The notes beneath the pieces were generated by a model, which did no database searches, was not told where the DNA came from, and saw nothing but the letters and a program-made list of their open reading frames with translations. Positions 26,181 to 35,409 of a stretch of DNA of 64,000 nt are shown here, piece by piece (position 1 is the first letter of the stretch; the number at the start of each line of letters is the position of its first letter). This DNA is from JABJOR01 sp965603075 (GTDB lineage: Bacteria; Pseudomonadota; Alphaproteobacteria; Rhodospirillales; Casp-alpha2). The position numbers and the translations under genes are program-made. The stretch lies in contig CBFDBO010000012.1 in NCBI GenBank assembly GCA_965603075.1, positions 13,867 to 77,866 of the forward strand. Reading direction: 5' to 3'.

Positions 26181-27098
26181 ATGGAGCGTTTAGCTGCTAT
26201 TACCTTCGATATGGATGAACTCGATGTTCTGGCCGAAGGATATGGTATAGCTGGTAAGCATCCAAAACTGATTTATGAGCGGGCGGTTCCTCGAATGCTT
26301 GAGCTTCTAGATGAAGCCGACCTACCAGCCACGTTTTTTGTAATAGGAAAAGACATCGAGGGCAGGAACGAACGCCTTGTTGTACAAAATATTGCTGAGT
26401 CCGGACATGAGATTGGTAGCCATTCGTATTCTCACCGTCATATGTTCGACCTTTCATCGTCACAAACGTTTGATGAAGTGAAGCGAAATCATGAGCTTCT
26501 TTCTGAAATTATTGGAATTTCTGTGGTTGGGCATCGCGCTCCTTCGTTAACTCTCAATGAGCACTTATTAGAGATTTTGCAGAATTTTGGTTATGAGTAC
26601 GATTCATCTGCAAATCCCACGATTTTTTTTCTTGCAGAATGGATTTATCTATCGTTATTTAATGTAGGAAGTCGAAATAGACTGCGGTGGTTATATGTTC
26701 AACACGCACTTGCACCATCAAACCCTTATCCAATTGCACAACCAGATTTCTTAAAGTCGTCCCCGAATGGGTCATTAATCCAATTGCCAATCGCCCATGT
26801 TCCTTGGCTACAAGTGCCTTATTACGCGACGTTTCATTTTATGTTCCCGTGGACGCGGAAATTATTGAAATCACTTTTTTTAACGAATCGTGTTGCTGTG
26901 TATCATGCTCATGCACTTGATTTTCTTGATGTCGATCAAGATGATATACCTGATGCTTTTCGACGACACCCAAGTCTTGCACGACCTTGGTCAGAACGGC
27001 AGGCCTATTTTCGATCCATGTTCTTAGAGCTGAAGGACAATTACCATGTTCAAACGGCTCGAAGTCTGGCTCAATCAGTTCGTGATGGGGCGGCTTAA
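26181..27098 (+). CDS. NodB-type polysaccharide deacetylase
   Basis: 305 residues from the ATG at 26181, one base after the preceding stop; an upstream in-frame ATG at 26157 overlaps that gene and is less likely. Motifs: ITFDMDE (Asp pair), ATFFVIGKD, and GHEIGSHSYSHRHM carrying the HSxxH metal ligands, followed by GHRAPS and the HAHALDF region near 240. This is the most canonical deacetylase of the three in the window. It probably removes an N-acetyl from a polysaccharide or lipid-linked sugar. No signal peptide is visible, so it may act in the cytoplasm on an intermediate. Confidence 0.85.
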   Translation: MERLAAITFDMDELDVLAEGYGIAGKHPKLIYERAVPRMLELLDEADLPATFFVIGKDIEGRNERLVVQNIAESGHEIGSHSYSHRHMFDLSSSQTFDEVKRNHELLSEIIGISVVGHRAPSLTLNEHLLEILQNFGYEYDSSANPTIFFLAEWIYLSLFNVGSRNRLRWLYVQHALAPSNPYPIAQPDFLKSSPNGSLIQLPIAHVPWLQVPYYATFHFMFPWTRKLLKSLFLTNRVAVYHAHALDFLDVDQDDIPDAFRRHPSLARPWSERQAYFRSMFLELKDNYHVQTARSLAQSVRDGAA

Positions 27099-27100
27099 AT

Positions 27101-28135
27101 ATGGCCGCATTGCAACCATCACATTTGCCAGGTCATCTTAATAATTTAATAAAAACGACTGTACGGGTTTGGTTTAGCGGTAGCGCAATCGGGCGATATC
27201 AAATAACAATATATGCGTTATCACTGCTTCTTTTTCCCATTGATTATTTATTATCGAAACTTCTCCCGAATAAAGAAAGTAAGAGCTTAGTACAATCGGC
27301 ACCGATGCTGTTTATCTCAGGTTATGCCCGATCCGGTACAACACTGATTTATCAAGTATTAACAGATGTGCTGGATGTCGAGCGAATTGATAATTTGTTA
27401 GTGTTATTTCCCCGTAGCTATTTACGAGTAAAATTTTTGCTCAGACGCCTTGGCTTGCTACGAAAACAGGACGGTGTGTCGGAGAATTTTTTTGGCCTGA
27501 CAAAAGGACTTACTGGAGCTAATGATGGTGGCCAGCTTTATCGATCCTGGTTTAATGACGCAACAGCCCTCTGGGGAGATATGCTTGGTTCCCGTCAGGT
27601 ATCACAAATAAAGAATTTTTTTTCTACACATACATCTTTGTTTGAAAACCCACTGGTTTCAAAAAATTGCAACTCATACTTAATGTTTGCTGAGTTGTCG
27701 CGTCTTTTACCTAATGCCCGGTTCTTGTTCATCCGGCGTGATCCGACTTATATCATTGCATCGACGTTGAAATCACGAAATTTTGTTCAAGGAAGTACCG
27801 AGAGAGCTTGGGAAATATCATGGGCTGCGGAAAATATAGATCATCCGCTGGACCCTGCGGATGAAATTGCACTTAACATTCGTCATTCGCATGAGTTAAT
27901 GGAAGAATTTAAAAAGACAATAGCCGATAATCTCTATATGGAAATTGATTATGAAGACTTCTGTAGGCTGCCGAAAGAAACTGTAAAGCGAATAGCTTCA
28001 ACCTTGTTAAATCAAGATGCGGATCCAGAAAAACTATCACAACTGCAGCCATTCGCTATATCCAAAGGCAGTATAGAAGGTGATACGATTACTCAAGCCC
28101 GAAAAGCTGCTTCAAAGATTTTGTTATCTGGATAA
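27101..28135 (+). CDS. sulfotransferase
   Basis: 344 residues. GYARSGTT (74-81) is the PAPS 5'-phosphosulfate-binding motif of Sulfotransfer_3-type proteins, and RFLFIRRDPTYIIAST (near 205-221) is the 3'-phosphate-binding region. N-terminal residues about 30-52 are hydrophobic and may associate with the membrane. It transfers sulfate from PAPS to a hydroxyl or amine, here presumably a sugar. A sulfated surface glycan would be in keeping with a marine lifestyle. No cys genes for PAPS supply are in this window. It is the last gene of the operon that starts at 22444 and faces the convergent LPG_synthase_TM gene. Confidence 0.75.
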   Translation: MAALQPSHLPGHLNNLIKTTVRVWFSGSAIGRYQITIYALSLLLFPIDYLLSKLLPNKESKSLVQSAPMLFISGYARSGTTLIYQVLTDVLDVERIDNLLVLFPRSYLRVKFLLRRLGLLRKQDGVSENFFGLTKGLTGANDGGQLYRSWFNDATALWGDMLGSRQVSQIKNFFSTHTSLFENPLVSKNCNSYLMFAELSRLLPNARFLFIRRDPTYIIASTLKSRNFVQGSTERAWEISWAAENIDHPLDPADEIALNIRHSHELMEEFKKTIADNLYMEIDYEDFCRLPKETVKRIASTLLNQDADPEKLSQLQPFAISKGSIEGDTITQARKAASKILLSG

Positions 28136-28151
28136 TGAGTTAAAAAACCAT

Positions 28152-29183
28152 TCAGGTGTGAGGAGGGTTATCACGAATTTCAGCTCGGAAATTAACGTAA
28201 GCTAAAATACCAGGCAGTGAAATAATGACCGATATAGCCCTGTAGCTTAGGAAGATTGAGCCAAATGCAAAAACGTGATTGCTATTGTTGATTAGTAATT
28301 GGCACATAATGTCGAACGCCCCTTCTCCAACCCCCAGACCCCCCGGTGTAATAGGTGCTGCGTTAGCAAAAATCGAGAATGTTGCGGCAATTGCATATTC
28401 TAAGTTGCTCAATATATTTGGCGCAAGAATGTGTGCGCATATGATTATTGTTCCAACCAATAATAAATGAATAGGTATAGATAATAGATAAGCAAAAAGA
28501 ACAGATCCGGGGTTATCTTTATAAACTGAAATAGATGTAATGATTTGAATAAGTGTTTTTCGAAACACACCGGGGTGATTTTTTAATGTTAACCATTCAA
28601 TGTCCAGTAGCCATTTAGAAGCCCATAGCCCGACAATAAGTAATCCAATTCCGGATAACAAAAGTGTAACTACGATCGCAGACAGTGATAAAAAAATTGT
28701 GTTTTGGCTTATAAGTTCGTGTCTGATCAGTATTACTCCTAGGGTTACAGAGAGCAATCCAAGTAGTCCGCAATATCGATCCATAATAAGAGATAATAAG
28801 GCACCAGTACGTTTGCCTGGTGTAATGCGACCTATATACAGAGCCCTGATAATTTCACTGCCGACGGCTCCAGGGAGGAACAATTTTGAGAATAAGGATA
28901 TGAAATTTATTTGTAGAAGTCGAAGGAAGCTTTCATTAATTTTTTGACTTTTGAGCAATATTTGCCAACGAAAATTGCCAATTAGCACTGTGAATAGAAT
29001 GGCGCACATTCCAATTGCAACCAAGATAGGTTTTTCGGATAATTTTGTTAAATTTGACAGATCCAGCGCTTTTAAATACACCAGTAACCACAACAGAATA
29101 AAAGCTAAAATTAATTTGTAGATGCCCATATACTTTAATTTCGGAAGGGCTCTACTTATGATAGTTTTATAAGTTTTATTCAT
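28152..29183 (-). CDS. LPG_synthase_TM/UPF0104-type membrane protein
   Basis: 343 residues with about 8 transmembrane helices. The GGLGVGEGAFD motif (near 280-290) matches the conserved signature of the lysylphosphatidylglycerol synthase transmembrane domain family, which includes flippase-like proteins in glycan loci such as AglD. The MprF-type catalytic aminoacyltransferase domain is absent. It may flip or position a lipid-linked sugar. It is a convergent neighbour of the sulfotransferase gene (16-bp gap) and diverges from the AsnB gene at 29617. Confidence 0.8.
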   Translation of the reverse strand: MNKTYKTIISRALPKLKYMGIYKLILAFILLWLLVYLKALDLSNLTKLSEKPILVAIGMCAILFTVLIGNFRWQILLKSQKINESFLRLLQINFISLFSKLFLPGAVGSEIIRALYIGRITPGKRTGALLSLIMDRYCGLLGLLSVTLGVILIRHELISQNTIFLSLSAIVVTLLLSGIGLLIVGLWASKWLLDIEWLTLKNHPGVFRKTLIQIITSISVYKDNPGSVLFAYLLSIPIHLLLVGTIIICAHILAPNILSNLEYAIAATFSIFANAAPITPGGLGVGEGAFDIMCQLLINNSNHVFAFGSIFLSYRAISVIISLPGILAYVNFRAEIRDNPPHT

Positions 29184-29616
29184 AACTCAGTATCGAATAC
29201 TTTAGATGATAAAAGGAATGATAAATAAAACTATCAAGAAGTTTTGGGTTGAGTCTTTTCATGGTTTATTTAAATTTTCCTAGGTTTTTTTATTTATGAT
29301 AATCATTAATATTTAACTTATCTCAGCAGTTTCTGTTGTACAATGCGATAAAGAGAGAACCTTTATGTTCCTTGTCGTCCGCCTCATTAAACATTAGTGA
29401 ATAGCTCAAAAACCCTATCGTGTGGATGGTTGTTGGCAAATAATCTAAACTATTACAATAATTTTAAAACGCTTGATGTGATCCTCTCGGACGAGGTATG
29501 TACATAATTAATGAGTATTTCAACACTGTTTCGGCATGAGCTAAGATCAGTGGAGAATAACAAAGTGCAATACAACATTCGCATCATTGTGATCGTAACC
29601 TGGGAAAAAATACAAT
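29184..29616. promoter_or_regulatory. 433-bp divergent intergenic region
   Basis: It lies between the LPG_synthase_TM-like gene (minus) and AsnB copy 2 (plus). It is A/T-rich, with T-tracts around 29271-29293 and no coding frame of note. Promoters in both directions must lie here. No single clear -35/-10 pair, operator or hairpin could be picked. Confidence 0.5.
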
Positions 29617-31542
29617 ATGTGTGGTATCGCAGGACTTTTGAATTTAGACGGAAATTCTATCGAAGGCCTTGAACGCAAGCTTTCGGTGATGAGTAAACTC
29701 ATCGAACATCGTGGACCAGATGGTTATGGCCAATGGATCGGGGCAGATGACGCCGTTGGTTTTACCCATTGTCGGCTTTCTATCATCGATTTGACTGCCC
29801 ATGGTGCACAGCCTATGTCTGGGCCGAATGGTACGGTTATCACGTATAATGGTGAAATCTATAATTATCAAGAATTGCGCTCCCAATTGTCGACCGATTG
29901 GGCTTTCACTAGTATGTCTGACACAGAAACCATTTTGGCGGCTTATAATAAGCATGGCACTAATTGTCTGGATCAATTAAGTGGTATGTTTGCTTTTGCT
30001 ATTTGGGACGAAAAGAAGCAACGTTTGTTTTGTGCGCGTGACCATTTTGGCATTAAACCGTTTTATTATTGCATCGTTGACGGGGTGCTTGCCTTTGCTT
30101 CTGAGATGAAGGCATTGCTTCCATTGTTGCCTGAAGTGTATACAGACGAGAGCGCGTTTGCTGAATATTTGACATTTCAGTATACCATTGGTGAACATAC
30201 CTTGTTTAAAGGGATTAAGCAGCTTTTGCCCGGGCATGCTATGGTCGTTGAAAATGGTAATGTTCGGGTTGATCGATATTGGGATGTTCATTACGAAATT
30301 GATTATAATCATGATCCAGAATACTTTAGCGATCAGTTGAACCATCTTGTTGATGATTCAGTTAATATGCACTTGCGTAGTGACGTACCGATCGGCAGTT
30401 ATCTGTCTGGCGGTATAGATTCGAGTTTGATTGCGTTGTTGGCTCAACGCCATGATCCGTCAAACAATCAGATGTTCCATGGTAAGTTTACAGAATTCCC
30501 CGGGTATGACGAAAGCAGGTTTGCCCAAACTGTGGCTGATCAGTGCGAAAGCACTCTACACCAGATAGATATTACAGCAGATGATTTCAAAGATAATATT
30601 GAAAACGTTATCTACCATCTGGATACTCCGGTCGCTGGACCCGGAGCCTTCTCACAATACATGGTCTCCAAATTAGCTGCAGAGAAAGTAAAGGTGGTTC
30701 TAGGAGGTCAAGGTGGTGATGAGATATTTGGTGGTTATGCCCGTTATGTTGTTGCCTACTTCGAGCAAACCATCAAGGCGGCTATCGATGGCACGCACAA
30801 GAATGGCAATTTTGTCGTGACGCCGGAATCGATTATTCCAAATCTTGGCGCATTACGTGAATACAAACCTATGATCAAGGAATTTTGGCGAGAAGGATTA
30901 TTCGATGAACTCGACGCTCGTTATTTTCGTCTCATCGACCGTTCAACTGATATGGTCAATGAAGTCGAATGGGAAGGGTTGGATCGTGAAAAAGTGTACA
31001 ATGATTTCCACGCAATTTTTAATAATACGAAAAATGTTCGAAAAGAAGCCTATTTCGATAGCATGACGCATTTTGATTTCAAATGTTTGTTGCCGGCTTT
31101 GCTGCAGGTTGAGGACCGTATGAGTATGGCTCATGGCTTGGAAAGTCGTGTTCCATTTCTTGACCGTAAATTAGTTGAGTTCGCAGCAACTGTGCCCGCA
31201 GGTATCAAATTCAAAGGTGGTAATATGAAACACCTTCTCAAGGAAGCACACATGAAAGTCCTTCCTACAAGCGTAGTTGAGCGGCGTGATAAAATGGGTT
31301 TTCCTGTTCCATTGCGTGAATGGTTTATGGGAGATTTGCATGATATGGTGCAAGATATTTTCCGTACGTCTAAAACTCGGAATCGCGATTTTATTATTCA
31401 TGATGCTGTTTTGAAAAATTTTGATCAAACAGGGCAATTTTCACGTAAAACATGGGGATTACTTAGTCTTGAATTATGGCATCAGCAATTTCATGACAAG
31501 GCCCATGAATATCGACGAATGCTGAATGTTGATGCATACTGA
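29617..31542 (+). CDS. AsnB-type glutamine-dependent amidotransferase (copy 2)
   Basis: 641 residues. The glutaminase domain starts MCGIAGL with Cys2, has EHRGPDGYG and NGEIYNYQ, and ends near 200. The synthetase domain has YLSGGIDSSL (PP-loop) near 263 and a GGQGGDEIFGGYARY region. Like copies 1 and 3, it could make asparagine or amidate another carboxylate. It stands alone between the LPG_synthase_TM-like gene and a gene-poor stretch, with its own 433-bp upstream region, so it is probably independently transcribed. It keeps all the hallmark residues of an active enzyme. Confidence 0.9.
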   Translation: MCGIAGLLNLDGNSIEGLERKLSVMSKLIEHRGPDGYGQWIGADDAVGFTHCRLSIIDLTAHGAQPMSGPNGTVITYNGEIYNYQELRSQLSTDWAFTSMSDTETILAAYNKHGTNCLDQLSGMFAFAIWDEKKQRLFCARDHFGIKPFYYCIVDGVLAFASEMKALLPLLPEVYTDESAFAEYLTFQYTIGEHTLFKGIKQLLPGHAMVVENGNVRVDRYWDVHYEIDYNHDPEYFSDQLNHLVDDSVNMHLRSDVPIGSYLSGGIDSSLIALLAQRHDPSNNQMFHGKFTEFPGYDESRFAQTVADQCESTLHQIDITADDFKDNIENVIYHLDTPVAGPGAFSQYMVSKLAAEKVKVVLGGQGGDEIFGGYARYVVAYFEQTIKAAIDGTHKNGNFVVTPESIIPNLGALREYKPMIKEFWREGLFDELDARYFRLIDRSTDMVNEVEWEGLDREKVYNDFHAIFNNTKNVRKEAYFDSMTHFDFKCLLPALLQVEDRMSMAHGLESRVPFLDRKLVEFAATVPAGIKFKGGNMKHLLKEAHMKVLPTSVVERRDKMGFPVPLREWFMGDLHDMVQDIFRTSKTRNRDFIIHDAVLKNFDQTGQFSRKTWGLLSLELWHQQFHDKAHEYRRMLNVDAY

Positions 31543-32137
31543 TAAGATTAGTGGGAAACTTTTATTTAGTAAGTGAACCCCCGAAAATTCTTTAGATGGT
31601 TGCTGTTAGGTAGGATCACATAATATAGAGTGCCTTCTTGCCTAGATTATAGTACACTCAGAATAATTTTTTCAAAAAGATTTGACCCATACCTATGATT
31701 TGAACCCACTGTTTGAAAATATTAAACCCGGTGTAGAGATGTATTCGACGGTGCCCTATAAATATCTTGGTGACAGTTCAACAATTCCCAGATAAATTTC
31801 GTTGGAAATTCTAATCTAGTACGGGTAGCTAAATACAACAATGTCAGGAATTTCACCGAGTAAATCTCATCAACTTCAATCTCTCGGCTGAGAACTGTGT
31901 CGGGCTCTTGCTCATGATTATAGGTAGCGAAATCGTGCAGCCTATGAAAATAATAGCCGCTTGTTTTGAAGATTACACCGACAAGTGAAGCGCCGCATTT
32001 GAACGTTGTTCTAGCCATAAAAAAATTCCACCAGTCGATCCTATATATGTCTATTTGAACGGCTCTTCCCCAGAATGCTCATGATAATACATTTTAGTGT
32101 TACCAGGTGCGGCCCCATATTAAATATATGGGTGTAA
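31543..32137. other. gene-poor, degenerate-looking stretch
   Basis: 595 bp after AsnB copy 2 with no recognisable gene. A minus-strand open frame at 31722-32018 (98 codons) has no similarity I can place, although its codons are not obviously random. I see no hairpin with a T-run, tandem repeat or IS terminal repeat. It adjoins the HNH-like gene and the compositional step at 33.4 kb, so it may be a remnant of transferred DNA. Confidence 0.4.
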
Positions 32138-32476
32138 TCAATGAGATTTCTGCCATAAACTTTCAGCAATGCTAAGAGGGTTAATATTGTTTTCTGTCCA
32201 CCATTCACCTTCATTGCCATGATCATGAAGTTGTCTATGGTGAATGGCGCATAAAGGAACAGTCCATTGATCTCCTGGTTTCCGTCCCATTGCTCTCAAT
32301 TGAGCATGTTTCAAGTGGTGTGCCTGAGAAGGAGTACGCTCACATATCAAGCAAGTTTGACGTGCAACATATTTCAGATGCGATTTATCTCGAGATCTTA
32401 TAGGGCCCTTGCAAAGCATATTAGAGTGAGAGGTGGACACTTGCGAATCATGTAATTTTTTCTCATGCGCGGTCAC
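32138..32476 (-). CDS. small HNH-like nuclease domain protein, possibly truncated
   Basis: 112 residues starting with GTG at 32476. The core is CLICERTPSQAHH followed by VPLCAIHHRQLH and a C-terminal EWWTENNINPLSIAESLW. Two Cys pairs or Cys-His pairs fit a zinc-finger HNH fold. I recall this combination as the C-terminal part of longer (about 200-300 residue) alphaproteobacterial proteins, often near mobile elements; that is memory, not a search. This copy keeps the C-terminal end but only a short N-terminal part, so it may be 5'-truncated. It is a stand-alone gene with no operon partner. Confidence 0.55.
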   Translation of the reverse strand: MTAHEKKLHDSQVSTSHSNMLCKGPIRSRDKSHLKYVARQTCLICERTPSQAHHLKHAQLRAMGRKPGDQWTVPLCAIHHRQLHDHGNEGEWWTENNINPLSIAESLWQKSH

Positions 32477-32627
32477 CGTTTTTGTATTAGATTCGATTAA
32501 ATCGCGTTCTTTTTAAATTATTGTTTATTATTAAATAGTTACCGGTAGATTATGAGCGAAGTTAGGTTGATTTAACCCATCACAGATAACAAGCAATGGT
32601 CACAATATATCTTCCTGTTGGCCTCGT

Positions 32628-33383
32628 TTAGTGATCGCCCCATCGTTTTTCTACCGAGCGGATCAGACGGCTAGCCAGCGAACGGTAATGCGCCTTCGTC
32701 GTAAAGAATGTATGCTTTAGAACCTTCTCTATAACACAAATAACGAAGCCCTGTTTCCAAGCCACATAAGGCAAGCTTAGCTGGTCGCGGAAGCTGTGGG
32801 TGATCATTTCAGTCCACCAGGCTTCATTGAGTTTGATGACTGCCGGATCGTTGTGACGTCGAAATAGGAGGCCATTTTCTAGGAGTTTTGCATCCTGTGG
32901 CAGGCCGCCTGTGGTGTAGTCATCTTGTTGTTTTTCTAGCACCTCTCGGGGTGCTTTTTTTTGCTCTATGCATTCCTCAAATTCTTCAAAAACCGTATCG
33001 CGCCAGCGGTGTTCACCAACGCCGTAGTCGGGCCAGTTTAATTGATAGAGCAGGTCACTAGGATCTTTGGTAAAGCGGGCGTAGCCATCAACGTAAGCTG
33101 AATAGTCATAATCGGGTAAATATCGGTGGGGCAAAATTTTGGGCAGGCGCGAATAACGCGTGGGCCCCAGCTCTTCTCCCTCAAATTCACCATCAAAATA
33201 CCGGATTTTCCATTTGGATAGTCCTAACTTTGCTCGCCATGACAAACCCTTGCCATCAGTGAAACATACATAATCCCACCCCGGATAGACGGTAGGTTCT
33301 TGCAGGCGGTCGTAATTATTGACAATGACCGTATAGATAACACGTTTTTCATCAGGGGCGTTTTTATGTGATTTGTTGGGCAT
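32628..33383 (-). CDS. DUF616 (TOD1/MUCI70) glycosyltransferase-like protein
   Basis: 251 residues. The start VIYTVIVNNYDRLQEPTVYP and DYVCFTDG, then TRYSRLPKILPHRYLPDYDYSAYVDG, match the DUF616 pattern: a GT-A-like nucleotide-sugar domain with a YDYSAYVDG stretch that holds the metal-binding Asp. It probably transfers a sugar in polysaccharide assembly; substrate and acceptor are unknown. It diverges from AsnB copy 3 (73-bp gap). Confidence 0.7.
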   Translation of the reverse strand: MPNKSHKNAPDEKRVIYTVIVNNYDRLQEPTVYPGWDYVCFTDGKGLSWRAKLGLSKWKIRYFDGEFEGEELGPTRYSRLPKILPHRYLPDYDYSAYVDGYARFTKDPSDLLYQLNWPDYGVGEHRWRDTVFEEFEECIEQKKAPREVLEKQQDDYTTGGLPQDAKLLENGLLFRRHNDPAVIKLNEAWWTEMITHSFRDQLSLPYVAWKQGFVICVIEKVLKHTFFTTKAHYRSLASRLIRSVEKRWGDH

Positions 33384-33456
33384 TTCGACCTGTTCATGGT
33401 TGTTTGTGACGGTTACTATAACCGCAGTTTAATCAGAAAGAGAGACCTTTCCTTTA

Positions 33457-35409
33457 ATGTGTGGCTTTGTGGGTTATTTTTGCGTTAATGGGAAGGCATT
33501 CTCTAATGCTTCTTCTGGGGATGGCGCGGCTGTATTACGCCGAGCATCCGACGCTATTAAACATCGCGGCCCCGATGATAGCGGTATATGGCTATCTGAT
33601 GGCGGTTGCACCGGGTTTGGCTTCAGGCGCCTCTCTATTCAGGATTTAAGCGAGCACGGACACCAACCTATGATCAGCTCGGGTGGTCGTTATGTGATCG
33701 TTCTTAATGGCGAGATTTATAATTTTCAGACCTTGAGAGCAGAACTGGACGCGGAAAGTCCGCATCAATGGCGCGGTCATTCTGATACAGAAGTGTTGTT
33801 GGAACTGATCAGTCGTGTGGGTGTCGAGGCGGCCTTAGCCAAAACCGATGGCATGTTCGCTTTTGCCCTGTGGGACAATCGCGATAAAACGTTAACACTT
33901 GGCCGAGATCGGTTTGGTGAGAAACCGCTTTATTATGGTTGGACGGATACGGCCTTTGTATTTGGATCAGAATTAAAAGCCCTACGGGCCATACCGGGAT
34001 TCAAGGGTGATCTGGACCGTCAATCCATGGCGCAGTTTTTTCGATTTTATTATATCCCCGGCGATCAGACCATTTACCAAAGTTGTCGAAAGTTACCCGC
34101 TGGGTCGATCACGACTTTGGGTTTGAACACGTCCCAAAATAGCTGGCCCGACATTACTAATTATTGGAACCCCGCGCAGGTCTTTAATGATAGTGCCGCC
34201 GCCCCTTTTCAAGGTGACATGTCTGGCGCTTTAGATGAGATTGATCGCATTTTTAAAAAATCCGTTGAGCATCGTATGATCACCGATGTACCGATCGGGG
34301 CGTTTCTATCGGGCGGGATTGATTCCTCCCTAACAGCAGCCTACGCGCAAATGCTCGACCGTCCGCCTTTGCAAACCTACACCATTGCCTTTGACAATAA
34401 TAAATTTAATGAGGCCCCTTACGCCCAAGCCGTAGCGGATCATCTGGACACCAATCATACAGAAATTTTGGTGACAGAAGATGATGCCCTTGGGGTGATC
34501 GATGGGCTTGCGAACATCTATGACGAACCCTTTGCTGATAGCTCGCAAATTCCAACCATGGTATTATGTGCTAAAGCACGAGAGCATGTCACCGTGGCGT
34601 TGGCGGGGGATGGCGGTGATGAGCTGTTTTGCGGTTATAACCGATACGACAAACAGGTTCGCCGCTGGAATAATATTTCAGGCGGTCATCCCATGGCCAA
34701 AAAATTGATGGCGCAGATGTCAAAAAACCTGCCGATCGGATTGTTTGATAATATTGATGGGTTGCGCGGCAAACCCGGCAAGCTGGGTCAGAAATGGAAT
34801 TCAAAATTGATGGAGCATTCGTGCGTTGTTGACGAAGAATTTTTCATGGCGGCTTCTAGCTTTTGGCGTGATGGGGTGCCCGTACAGGGTATTGACGCGC
34901 ACGAACGGGCCTTGTTTACACCGCAACCGTTACAATTAGAAAATGCTTCTGCCGTACAGCGTTTTCAGGTACTTGATACGTCGATATATTTACCAGATGA
35001 CATTCTGGTTAAGACCGATCGTGCGTCAATGGCGGCCTCACTTGAAATCCGAACACCATTTTTAAACGCCGAACTGGCTCAATTTGCGTTGTCATTACCG
35101 GTCTCGATGTTTGACCCGCAAGAATTTGGCTTGAAGGTGATATTGAAAAAATTACTGGAACGTCATGTGCCGGCTAATTTAATCGACCGCCCCAAGATGG
35201 GCTTTGAAGTTCCCCTGCGAGAGTGGCTGCGCGGTAAACTAAAAGACTGGGGGGTCGCATTGGTTTATGAACCTAGCGTTACAGCACAGGAATGGCTGGA
35301 TATGCCCCGCATTCAAAAACGTTGGGTCGATCACCAAAAAGGGGCCAACAGAGAAGGCGACTTGTGGCCCGCATTGATGATGCTTTTGTGGTTGAGGAAT
35401 ACACAATGA
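33457..35409 (+). CDS. AsnB-type glutamine-dependent amidotransferase (copy 3)
   Basis: 650 residues. The glutaminase half starts MCGFVGYF with Cys2, then has KHRGPDDSG and NGEIYNFQ. The synthetase half has FLSGGIDSSLTAAY (PP-loop) near 287 and GDGGDELFCGYNRY. It is followed by a GT2 gene overlapping its stop (ATGA), which indicates translational coupling and a shared role in one glycan. It is clearly richer in G+C than copies 1 and 2, as are its right-hand neighbours, so this copy probably belongs to the core chromosome side. Amidation of a uronic acid is plausible; asparagine synthesis cannot be excluded. Confidence 0.9.
   Translation: MCGFVGYFCVNGKAFSNASSGDGAAVLRRASDAIKHRGPDDSGIWLSDGGCTGFGFRRLSIQDLSEHGHQPMISSGGRYVIVLNGEIYNFQTLRAELDAESPHQWRGHSDTEVLLELISRVGVEAALAKTDGMFAFALWDNRDKTLTLGRDRFGEKPLYYGWTDTAFVFGSELKALRAIPGFKGDLDRQSMAQFFRFYYIPGDQTIYQSCRKLPAGSITTLGLNTSQNSWPDITNYWNPAQVFNDSAAAPFQGDMSGALDEIDRIFKKSVEHRMITDVPIGAFLSGGIDSSLTAAYAQMLDRPPLQTYTIAFDNNKFNEAPYAQAVADHLDTNHTEILVTEDDALGVIDGLANIYDEPFADSSQIPTMVLCAKAREHVTVALAGDGGDELFCGYNRYDKQVRRWNNISGGHPMAKKLMAQMSKNLPIGLFDNIDGLRGKPGKLGQKWNSKLMEHSCVVDEEFFMAASSFWRDGVPVQGIDAHERALFTPQPLQLENASAVQRFQVLDTSIYLPDDILVKTDRASMAASLEIRTPFLNAELAQFALSLPVSMFDPQEFGLKVILKKLLERHVPANLIDRPKMGFEVPLREWLRGKLKDWGVALVYEPSVTAQEWLDMPRIQKRWVDHQKGANREGDLWPALMMLLWLRNTQ

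Noticed and set aside
31722..32018. 98-codon minus-strand frame in the gene-poor stretch
   Set aside because: No start signal or recognised motif. Not called as a gene; left as part of the degenerate stretch.
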